5,256 nucleotides of DNA from an uncultured Hungatella sp. (lineage in GTDB: Bacteria; Bacillota; Clostridia; Lachnospirales; Lachnospiraceae). Below, piece after piece: positions 1 to 5,256 of the stretch. The DNA lies in the NCBI GenBank assembly GCA_959018155.1, contig CAUEKH010000215.1:1-5256 (forward strand), read 5' to 3'. Every line of letters starts with the position of its first letter. Position 1 is the first letter of the stretch. The position numbers were made by a program, and so were the translations under genes. The notes beneath the pieces were generated by a model that had not been told where the DNA came from, did no database searches, and saw nothing but the letters and a program-made list of their open reading frames with translations.

Positions 1-68
1 GCTTCCACCTGGCCACAAGTCTTCCGGACTCTCCACCCTGGTCGGCCGCGGGGAAAATGAAAAAAGTT
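1..68. other. Unassigned left flank of ordinary composition
   Basis: This short stretch has balanced base composition up to about position 50 and then passes into the G-rich array. Forward frame 1 ends at a TGA at 58-60, so the tail of a gene entering from the left is possible, but the 19 residues it would encode match nothing I recognise. Frame 2 runs open to a TGA at 143-145, well inside the repeats, which makes it unlikely as a coding frame. The minus strand has only a GTG-initiated fragment running off the edge, with no convincing ribosome binding site. No RNA gene or terminator hairpin is visible. Confidence 0.3.
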
Positions 69-456
69 GGGGGGAAATTGTAGGGGGGCGGTGGAACTGG
101 GATTTTGATGGAGGGATTGTAGGGTGCGGTGGAACTGGGATTTGAGGGGAGGGATTATAGGGGTGTGGGATGTGGGGGGTGGAGAGGGATGGTAGGAGGG
201 ATGGAACTGGGTTTTGAGGGGGGGGGAGTGGGGGGCGGTGGAGCTGGGGTGTGGGGGGGGGGATTGGAGGGGGTTGTGGATGAGGATGGGGGGAGGGGTG
301 GTGGGAGGGTTGGGTTTGGTAGATTTTGAGGGAGGGATTGTAGGAGGGTGGGAACTGGGATTTGGGGAGGGATTGTAGGAGTGTTGGAACTGGGATTTTG
401 AGGGAGGGATTGTAGAGTGCGGTGGAACTGGGATTTGAGGGTGAAATTGAGATGGG
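69..456. repeat. Degenerate G-rich tandem array, about 37-bp period, roughly ten copies
   Basis: The anchor word TGGAACTGG occurs exactly at 92, 130, 202, 385 and 423, with one-change variants at 239 (TGGAGCTGG) and 349 (TGGGAACTGG). The spacings 38, 72, 37, about 111, 35 and 38 are all near multiples of 37. A second word, GGGATTGTAG, keeps the same period at 113, 334, 369 and 406, with GGGATTATAG at 151. A typical unit is therefore TGGAACTGGGATTTTGAGGG followed by AGGGATTGTAGGGTGCGG. Copies near 167, 276 and 313 are badly decayed. The unit is itself built of two similar halves, GGGATTTTGAGG and GGGATTGTAGGG. C is nearly absent and G-runs reach nine (218-226) and ten (253-262). The period is not a multiple of three, so this is not a protein repeat. 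Units directly abut with no unique spacers, so it is not CRISPR. Confidence 0.88.
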
Positions 457-462
457 TTGTGG

Positions 463-491
463 TTGCAACGGGGGGGAAACTATGCTATGAT
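463..491 (+). promoter_or_regulatory. Candidate sigma-A promoter for the transporter operon
   Basis: A -35-like TTGCAA at 463-468 (four of six consensus positions) is followed after exactly 17 nt by TATGAT at 486-491 (five of six). Transcription would start near 498 and leave a leader of about 100 nt before the first gene. The element sits just past the end of the G-rich array, in the first stretch where A and T return. Six of the 17 spacer bases are a run of G or G-rich sequence. The call rests on motif match and position only. Confidence 0.55.
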
Positions 492-496
492 ATCAT
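487..496. promoter_or_regulatory. Perfect 10-bp palindrome overlapping the -10 box
   Basis: ATGATATCAT is a perfect inverted repeat that covers five of the six bases of the putative -10 element and extends to just before the expected start site. That is a place where a dimeric repressor could block polymerase. The symmetry stops at ten bases, since the flanking T and G do not pair, so this is short and may be chance in an AT-rich patch. No regulator gene is present in the window. Confidence 0.25.
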
Positions 497-597
497 GTGG
501 TTTATTTTCGCGAGTGGGGAGAGTCGGAGTGGATAGATGGGGCGTGAGACGGGCTTGCGGAGGGGATTTTTGATGAGTGTGAAAGGATATCTGGGGT

Positions 598-1344
598 ATG
601 AGTCAGTTTTTGATTGTTTGTCCGCTGGTTTTTCTGGCGGGGCTGGTTGATTCGATCGCGGGCGGAGGGGGACTGATTTCTCTGCCGGCTTATCTGGCGG
701 CGGGGATTCCGCCGCATATGGCGCTGGGGACGAATAAGATGGGATCGTCTTTGGGGACGGTGGTGTCTATGGCGCGGTTTGCTAAGAATGGATATATTAA
801 ATGGAAGCTGTCTTTGGGGGCGGCGGCGCTTGCGATTGTGGGATCGATTGTGGGATCTAATTTATCGCTGCTTGCCAGTGAAAGGCTTTTGCGGGCTATG
901 ATGCTGGTGGCGCTGCCTGTTGTGGCGGTTTACGTTTTGAGAAATAAGGATTTGGGCGATAATGGTGAGACGGGGACTCTGCCGGAGAAAAAGGTGGCTT
1001 TGATCAGCCTGGCGGCGGCTCTCGTTGTCGGGACTTATGATGGATTTTATGGACCGGGGACAGGGACTTTTCTGCTGCTGATTCTGACCGGAATCGCTAA
1101 GATGGATTTGAGAACTGCTTCGGGGACGACGAAGGTGATTAATCTGTCATCGAATCTTGCGGCGCTGGTGACATTTTTAATAAATGGAAAGGTGATTCTG
1201 CCACTGGGACTGGCTGCCGGGGTGTTCTGCATCGCGGGCCATTATATCGGGTCAGGGCTGGTGGTGAAGAGCGGCAGGAGAGTGGTACGCCCCGTCGTTC
1301 TTATTGTGCTGATGTGCCTTTTTGTGAAAATCGTGAAAGGATAG
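598..1344 (+). CDS. TSUP (TauE/SafE) family membrane transporter
   Basis: This 248-residue protein is almost entirely hydrophobic, with about seven or eight membrane segments by eye (for example 4-21, 71-93, 98-114, 132-150, 202-224, 230-246). It shows the two-fold internal repeat of the family. The first half carries GGGGLISLPAYL at 22-33, then IPPHMALGTNK at 37-47. The second half carries YDGFYGPGTGTFLL at 147-160, then RTASGTTKVINLSSN at 172-186. Family members export or import small organic or sulfur-containing anions such as sulfite, thiosulfate or sulfoacetate. The substrate here cannot be read from sequence. Length is normal for the family. The ATG at 598 is the first possible start, because an in-frame TGA lies at 580-582. 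AAAGGA at 582-587 is a fair ribosome binding site, 10 nt upstream. Codon choice is noticeably rich in GGG and GCG, more so than in the genes after it. The next gene starts 9 nt after the stop, which suggests cotranscription with prmA. Confidence 0.88.
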   Translation: MSQFLIVCPLVFLAGLVDSIAGGGGLISLPAYLAAGIPPHMALGTNKMGSSLGTVVSMARFAKNGYIKWKLSLGAAALAIVGSIVGSNLSLLASERLLRAMMLVALPVVAVYVLRNKDLGDNGETGTLPEKKVALISLAAALVVGTYDGFYGPGTGTFLLLILTGIAKMDLRTASGTTKVINLSSNLAALVTFLINGKVILPLGLAAGVFCIAGHYIGSGLVVKSGRRVVRPVVLIVLMCLFVKIVKG

Positions 1345-1353
1345 GTGACTCTT

Positions 1354-2310
1354 ATGAAATGGAAGAAATTTACGCTGACCACGACTACGGAGGCTGTGGA
1401 TCTGGTCAGCAGCATGTTTGATGAAATCGGTATCGAGGGAATTGAGATTGAGGACAATGTTCCGTTGACAGAGGAAGAGACGAAGGGGATGTTTATTGAT
1501 ATCCTTCCGGAACTGCCGCCGGATGAGGGCGTGGCCAGGGTCAGCTTTTATCTCGATGATACGTACGATGTTGAGGAGACGCTGAAAAAGGTGGAGGAAG
1601 GCTTAGAGGAACTTTCCATGTTCACGGATTTGGGCGAGCGCACCATTGTGGAGAGCGAGACGGAGGACAAGGACTGGATCAATAACTGGAAGCAGTATTT
1701 TAAGCCATTTACAGTGGATGATATCCTGATCAAACCGACGTGGGAGGAGATTCCGGCTGAGCACGCGGACAAGCTGCTGATTCAGATTGACCCAGGGACC
1801 GCTTTTGGAACGGGCCAGCATGAGACGACTCAGCTTTGCATCCGCCAGCTTCGCAAATATGTGACGCCTGAGACGGTTCTTCTCGATGTGGGAACAGGCA
1901 GCGGAATTCTGGGGATCACAGCGTTAAAGCTGGGAGCAAAGGAAGTCTTTGGCACCGATCTCGATGAGAACGCCATCACCGCGGTGTATGAAAATATGGA
2001 AGCCAACGGCATCGCGCCGGAGATTTTTAAGGTGGTACAGGGAAATATTATTGATGATAAGGCAATCCAGGATGAGGTTGGCTACGAGAAGTATGACGTG
2101 GTTGTGGCGAACATTCTGGCAGATGTGATTATTATGCTTCAGAAGGAGATCCCGGTTCATTTGAAAAAGGGCGGAATCTTTATTACTTCCGGAATTATTA
2201 ATCTGAAGGAAGAGGCTGTGAAGGAGGCATTCGCGGCCAACGACGCGTTTGAGGTGCTGGAGGTAACGTATCAGGGCGAGTGGCTGTCTGTGACGGCCAG
2301 AAAGAAATAG
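1354..2310 (+). CDS. prmA: Ribosomal protein L11 methyltransferase PrmA
   Basis: PrmA uses S-adenosylmethionine to methylate ribosomal protein L11 in the cytoplasm. The N-terminal part, about 1-120, is the acidic L11-recognition region and opens with the family-typical MKWKKFTLTT. The family hallmark DPGTAFGTGQH is at 146-156. SAM-binding motif I, LLDVGTGSGILG, is at 176-187, with the acidic TDLDENA at 201-207, the motif IV-type ANILAD at 252-257, TSG at 278-280 and a C-terminal GEWLSV at 308-313. I chose the ATG at 1354 (318 residues). A GTG at 1345 in the same frame would add only three residues, and it lies too close to the AAAGGA at 1336-1341. For the ATG, AGGTGA at 1343-1348 sits 5 nt upstream and overlaps the stop of the transporter gene. 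The close spacing implies translational coupling. rsmE follows 13 nt downstream, a pairing seen in many Bacillota. No defect is visible. Confidence 0.95.
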   Translation: MKWKKFTLTTTTEAVDLVSSMFDEIGIEGIEIEDNVPLTEEETKGMFIDILPELPPDEGVARVSFYLDDTYDVEETLKKVEEGLEELSMFTDLGERTIVESETEDKDWINNWKQYFKPFTVDDILIKPTWEEIPAEHADKLLIQIDPGTAFGTGQHETTQLCIRQLRKYVTPETVLLDVGTGSGILGITALKLGAKEVFGTDLDENAITAVYENMEANGIAPEIFKVVQGNIIDDKAIQDEVGYEKYDVVVANILADVIIMLQKEIPVHLKKGGIFITSGIINLKEEAVKEAFAANDAFEVLEVTYQGEWLSVTARKK

Positions 2311-2323
2311 TACGGGGTGTGAA

Positions 2324-3061
2324 ATGTACCATTTTTTTGTGAAACAGGAACAGATTGGCCCTGACGTGATCACGGTGACGGGCCCTGATGTGAACCATAT
2401 AAAAAATGTGCTTCGGATGCGGCCCGGGGAAAAGGTGCTGATCAGCAACGGGGTTGACCGGGATTATCTCTGTGAAATTGCTTCTGTCACAGGGGAAGCG
2501 GTGACCGCCTCAATCCTTTCGGAGGAGAAGGAAGGAACGGAACTGCCGGTAAAAATCTGGCTGTTTCAGGGGCTTCCGAAAGGGGACAAGATGGAACTGA
2601 TTATCCAGAAGGCCGTGGAACTGGGCGTCTACCGGGTGGTGCCGGTGGAGACGAGACGGACAGTGGTGAAGCTGGATTCTAAAAAAGAGGAAGCCAGGGT
2701 GCGCCGCTGGAACGCGGTCTCTGAGAGCGCGGCGAAGCAGTCGAAACGGATTGTCATTCCGGAGGTTTCCGGGGTGATGACATTTAAGGAAGCGCTGGCA
2801 TTTACAGAAGGATTTGATAAGAAAATGATTCCCTTCGAACACGCGGAGGGGATGAAGGCGACGAAGGAGTTTATCGCCGGGGTGGAGCCGGGGATGAACG
2901 TCGCTGTTTTCATCGGGCCGGAAGGCGGATTTGAGGATGAAGAGATAGCCTTGGCCGAAACGTACGGCGTGAAGCCGGTGACATTGGGAAGACGGATTCT
3001 GCGGACGGAGACGGCCGGGATGGCCATACTGGCTGTGCTGATGTTTCAGATGGAAGGCTGA
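2324..3061 (+). CDS. rsmE: 16S rRNA (uracil(1498)-N(3))-methyltransferase RsmE
   Basis: RsmE methylates N3 of U1498 in helix 44 of 16S rRNA, on the assembled 30S subunit. At 245 residues it has the usual length. The N-terminal PUA-like RNA-binding domain covers about 1-70, with the typical MYHFFV start and HIKNVLRMRPGE at 25-36. The SPOUT methyltransferase domain follows, with LPKGDKMELIIQKAVELGV at 84-102, SAAKQSKR at 135-142, and the SAM-binding knot elements IGPEGGF at 197-203 and LGRRILRTETA at 221-231. The ATG at 2324 is supported by the conserved N-terminus. Its ribosome binding site is weak (GGGGTG about 4 nt upstream), so translation probably depends on coupling to prmA, whose stop lies 13 nt before. 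A 16-bp repeat array begins right after the stop codon and may even reach into the last codons. Confidence 0.95.
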   Translation: MYHFFVKQEQIGPDVITVTGPDVNHIKNVLRMRPGEKVLISNGVDRDYLCEIASVTGEAVTASILSEEKEGTELPVKIWLFQGLPKGDKMELIIQKAVELGVYRVVPVETRRTVVKLDSKKEEARVRRWNAVSESAAKQSKRIVIPEVSGVMTFKEALAFTEGFDKKMIPFEHAEGMKATKEFIAGVEPGMNVAVFIGPEGGFEDEEIALAETYGVKPVTLGRRILRTETAGMAILAVLMFQMEG

Positions 3062-3062
3062 A

Positions 3063-3158
3063 GAAATGGATGCCCTGAGTAGTGGGAGTCCTGAGAAATG
3101 GGAGTCCTGAGAACTGGAAGCCCAGAGTAGTTGGAGTCCAGATTAGTGGAAGCGGCCC
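3063..3158. repeat. 16-bp tandem repeat array between rsmE and the cysteine desulfurase gene
   Basis: Units fall in exact 16-bp register: GAAATGGATGCCCTGA (3063), GTAGTGGGAGTCCTGA (3079), GAAATGGGAGTCCTGA (3095), GAACTGGAAGCCCAGA (3111), GTAGTTGGAGTCCAGA (3127) and a decayed TTAGTGGAAGCGGCCC (3143). The consensus is about GWARTGGRAGYCCWGA. Most units carry a central dyad: GGAGTCC at 3085-3091 and 3101-3107, TGGAGTCCA at 3132-3140, and CTGG/CCAG at 3114-3125. There are no insertions or deletions between units. Every unit ends TGA or AGA, so no long reading frame passes through. The rsmE tail at 3047-3061 keeps the TGG in phase and may be a degenerate earlier unit. I do not recognise the family. 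Function is unknown; no terminator-like T-run or clear promoter is present in the gap. Confidence 0.88.
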
Positions 3159-3194
3159 GGCGTTGCAGGAAACACGGCAAAAGGAGAGTTTAGA

Positions 3195-4349
3195 ATGGAA
3201 GTATATTTTGATAATTCAGCCACGACGAAGGTTTTGGATTCCGTGAAGGACATCGTGGTGAAGGTGATGACGGAGGATTACGGAAATCCGTCAGCAAAGC
3301 ATAAGATGGGGATGACGGCGGAACAGTATATAAAGGAAGCGGCGGAAATAATTGCGGGGACGCTTCGGGTATCCCCGAAGGAAATTATTTTTACCTCAGG
3401 CGGGTCTGAATCCAATAATATGGCGCTGATTGAGACGGCCATGGCGAATCGGAGAGCAGGAAACCACATTATCAGCACGGCCATCGAGCACGCTTCTGTA
3501 TACAATCCGCTGGCATTTTTGACGGAGCAGGGCTTTGACGTGACGTATCTGCCGGTGGATTCCCACGGCCATATCAGCCTTCACGATTTGGAGGAGGCGA
3601 TTCGCCCGGAGACAATCCTTGTGTCCATTATGTACGTGAACAACGAGATCGGCGCGGTAGAGCCAATTGAGGAGATTTCAAAGGTTATTAAAAAGAAGAA
3701 TCCGCAGATTCTGTTCCATGTCGACGCAATCCAGGGGTACGGGAAATTCGTCATCCGTCCGAAACGCCAGGGAATTGATTTACTGTCTGTCAGCGGCCAT
3801 AAGATCCATGCGCCTAAGGGCGTCGGCTTCTTATACGTCGATGAACGGGTGAAAATAAAACCGCTGATTTACGGCGGCGGCCAGCAGCGCGGTATGCGTT
3901 CCGGCACGGAAAATGTTCCCGGTATCGCTGCTCTCGGCGTCGCGGCAAAGGAGATGTACCGCGACCATGCGGCTAAGATGGAAAAGCTGTACGGCCTGAA
4001 AGATTACATGATAGAGCGCCTCGGAGAGATAGAGGGAACGACGGTCAACTCCCTTCCGGGACAGGCTTCTGCGCCCCAGATTGTAAGCGCCAGCTTTGCT
4101 GGGACGAGGAGCGAGGTGTTGCTTCACGCGCTGGAGGAGAAGGGCATCTACGTTTCCTCCGGTTCCGCCTGTTCGTCCAATCATCCGGCGGTCAGCGGCA
4201 CTTTAAAAGGGATCGGCGTAAAGCCGGAACTGTTAGATTCCACCCTCCGGTTCAGCTTTGGAATGTTTAACACAAGGGAGGAAGTGGATTACTGTATCGA
4301 GACACTGAAAAACCTGCTTCCGGTACTGAGAAGGTATCAGAGAGGATAG
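3195..4349 (+). CDS. nifS: Cysteine desulfurase, NifS/IscS family, paired with ThiI
   Basis: This PLP enzyme converts L-cysteine to alanine and passes the sulfur as a persulfide to a partner protein in the cytoplasm. The start, MEVYFDNSATTKV, is typical. Visible key residues are H99 in IEHAS (stacks on PLP), D177 and Q180 in HVDAIQ, the PLP-binding lysine K203 in SGHK, the GGGQQRGMRSGTEN signature at 227-240, and the catalytic cysteine C326 in SSGSACSS. All expected catalytic positions are intact. At 384 residues it has normal family length. The ATG at 3195 has a strong AAGGAG at 3181-3186, with 8-nt spacing. thiI begins 12 nt after the stop. By analogy with Bacillus subtilis NifZ beside ThiI, the likely role is sulfur donor for tRNA 4-thiouridine. 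A wider role in Fe-S cluster assembly cannot be excluded; no scaffold gene is in view. Confidence 0.94.
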   Translation: MEVYFDNSATTKVLDSVKDIVVKVMTEDYGNPSAKHKMGMTAEQYIKEAAEIIAGTLRVSPKEIIFTSGGSESNNMALIETAMANRRAGNHIISTAIEHASVYNPLAFLTEQGFDVTYLPVDSHGHISLHDLEEAIRPETILVSIMYVNNEIGAVEPIEEISKVIKKKNPQILFHVDAIQGYGKFVIRPKRQGIDLLSVSGHKIHAPKGVGFLYVDERVKIKPLIYGGGQQRGMRSGTENVPGIAALGVAAKEMYRDHAAKMEKLYGLKDYMIERLGEIEGTTVNSLPGQASAPQIVSASFAGTRSEVLLHALEEKGIYVSSGSACSSNHPAVSGTLKGIGVKPELLDSTLRFSFGMFNTREEVDYCIETLKNLLPVLRRYQRG

Positions 4350-4361
4350 AAAGGATAAGAA

Positions 4362-5256
4362 ATGCAATATAAGTCATTTTTGATTAAATATGCGGAGATT
4401 GGCGTCAAGGGAAAGAACCGCTACATGTTCGAGGACGCTCTTGTGACCCAGATTCGCCACGCCTTAAAAGATTTGGATGGAGATTTCGTTGTAGTCAAGG
4501 AGTCGGGCCGTATTTATGCGAATGCGGAATCGGATTACGACTACGATGAGGTGGTTGACGCCTTAAAACGGATTTTTGGAATTGCGGCTATCTGCCCGAT
4601 GGTTCAGGTGGACGATAACGGCTATGAAGATTTGAAAAAGCAGGTAGTAGCCTACGTGGCGGAAGCTTACGAGGATAAGAATTTCACCTTCAAGGTAAAT
4701 GCCAGAAGAGGCAACAAAAAATACCCGGTCAATTCCGAGCAGATCAACCGGGATTTAGGGGAAGTGATTCTCGATGAGTTCCCGGAAACCAGGGTGGACG
4801 TCCATCACCCGGACGTGATGCTTCATGTGGAGGTCCGGAACAGGATTAATATTTACTCCCATATTATCCCGGGGCCGGGCGGAATGCCGGTCGGTACCAA
4901 CGGAAAGGCCATGCTTCTGCTCTCCGGCGGGATTGACAGCCCGGTGGCAGGATACATGATCGCCAAGCGCGGAGTCAAGATCGACGCCGTGTATTTCCAC
5001 GCGCCGCCATATACGAGCGAGCGGGCGAAGCAGAAGGTGGTTGACCTGGCAAAGCTGGTTTCCCGGTATTCAGGACCGATTCATTTACACATTGTCAATT
5101 TTACGGACATCCAGTTATATATCTACGATCAGTGCCCGCACGAGGAACTGACCATTATCATGCGCCGTTATATGATGCGGATTGCAGAGCGTCTGGCGGC
5201 TGAGAGTGGTTCCCAGGCACTGATTACGGGGGAGAGTATCGGTCAGGTTGCCTCCC
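4362..5256 (+). CDS. thiI: tRNA sulfurtransferase ThiI (4-thiouridine synthase), 3' end cut by window
   Basis: ThiI adenylates U8 of tRNA and replaces the oxygen with sulfur delivered by a cysteine desulfurase, giving 4-thiouridine. The frame is open from the ATG at 4362 to the window edge (298 complete codons), whereas clostridial ThiI proteins are usually near 390 residues, so about a quarter is missing. The N-terminus MQYKSFLIKYAEIGVKGKNR is typical of the ferredoxin-like domain. The THUMP RNA-binding domain lies at about 60-168. The PP-loop ATP-binding motif LLLSGGIDSPVAGY is at 185-198, and GESIGQVAS at 290-298 ends the visible part. The AAAGGA at 4350-4355 sits 6 nt before the start. 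The gene follows the desulfurase by 12 nt, which is its expected sulfur donor. Whether a C-terminal rhodanese domain is present cannot be seen here; most Bacillota ThiI proteins lack it. Confidence 0.95.
   Translation, partial: MQYKSFLIKYAEIGVKGKNRYMFEDALVTQIRHALKDLDGDFVVVKESGRIYANAESDYDYDEVVDALKRIFGIAAICPMVQVDDNGYEDLKKQVVAYVAEAYEDKNFTFKVNARRGNKKYPVNSEQINRDLGEVILDEFPETRVDVHHPDVMLHVEVRNRINIYSHIIPGPGGMPVGTNGKAMLLLSGGIDSPVAGYMIAKRGVKIDAVYFHAPPYTSERAKQKVVDLAKLVSRYSGPIHLHIVNFTDIQLYIYDQCPHEELTIIMRRYMMRIAERLAAESGSQALITGESIGQVAS

Noticed and set aside
1..58. C-terminal fragment of an upstream gene in frame 1, ending at TGA 58-60
   Set aside because: Only 19 residues are visible, they resemble no family I know, and other frames are equally open. 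It is kept as an unassigned flank.
129..329. Glycine-rich 66-codon forward ORF within the G-rich region
   Set aside because: It is open only because a G-rich, T-poor repeat encodes mostly Gly, Val and Trp codons. The 37-bp period shifts frame every unit, and there is no conserved domain or credible ribosome binding site.
69..456. CRISPR array
   Set aside because: Although the period is about 37 bp, units abut directly, degenerate throughout and have no unique spacers. No cas genes are in the window.
500..597. Riboswitch or structured leader RNA before the transporter
   Set aside because: The leader is about 100 nt of purine-rich sequence with few C residues. I see no conserved riboswitch core or stable extended helix.
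1345..1353. GTG at 1345 as the start of prmA
   Set aside because: It is directly after the transporter stop with too little space from AAAGGA. The ATG at 1354 begins the family-typical MKW N-terminus and has AGGTGA at a better distance.
1924..2448. 174-codon minus-strand ORF opposite prmA and rsmE, and other long minus-strand frames
   Set aside because: They lie antisense to strongly conserved genes, show low-complexity shadow-translation composition and match no family. They arise from the purine-rich coding strand.
3062..3194. Rho-independent terminator or a separate promoter before the desulfurase gene
   Set aside because: The dyads are short, no T-run follows any of them, and no -35/-10 pair with suitable spacing could be found. 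The array is described only as a repeat.

Overview
The window looks like chromosomal DNA from a Gram-positive anaerobe of the Clostridia, most likely Lachnospiraceae-like. This is inferred from the gene set (a prmA-rsmE pair, then a NifS-type cysteine desulfurase directly followed by thiI), from AAGGAG-type ribosome binding sites, and from protein character. No species can be named from the sequence alone. All genes lie on the + strand.

Layout. Positions 1-68 are of ordinary composition and carry no gene I can support. Positions about 69-456 hold a strongly G-rich, C-poor degenerate tandem array with a period of about 37 bp and roughly ten copies. Directly after it, at 463-491, is a good sigma-A type promoter candidate whose -10 box lies in a perfect 10-bp palindrome. 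Then come a TSUP (TauE/SafE) family membrane transporter (598-1344), prmA (1354-2310) and rsmE (2324-3061), with gaps of only 9 and 13 nt, so they are probably one transcript. The 133-nt gap after rsmE is largely filled by a second, unrelated-looking array: five clean 16-bp units plus a decayed sixth, each with a small dyad at its centre. A cysteine desulfurase (3195-4349) and thiI (4362 to the window edge, truncated) follow, 12 nt apart.

How the genes fit together. PrmA (ribosomal protein L11 methylation) and RsmE (16S rRNA m3U1498 methylation) are ribosome-modification enzymes. The desulfurase and ThiI form the known sulfur relay for 4-thiouridine at tRNA position 8. The locus is thus mostly translation-apparatus modification. 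The TSUP transporter is the outlier. Many TSUP proteins move sulfur-containing anions, which would suit a sulfur-using neighbourhood, but that link is inference.

The genes themselves are ordinary. The unusual content is the two intergenic tandem arrays, neither of which I can assign to a named repeat family.
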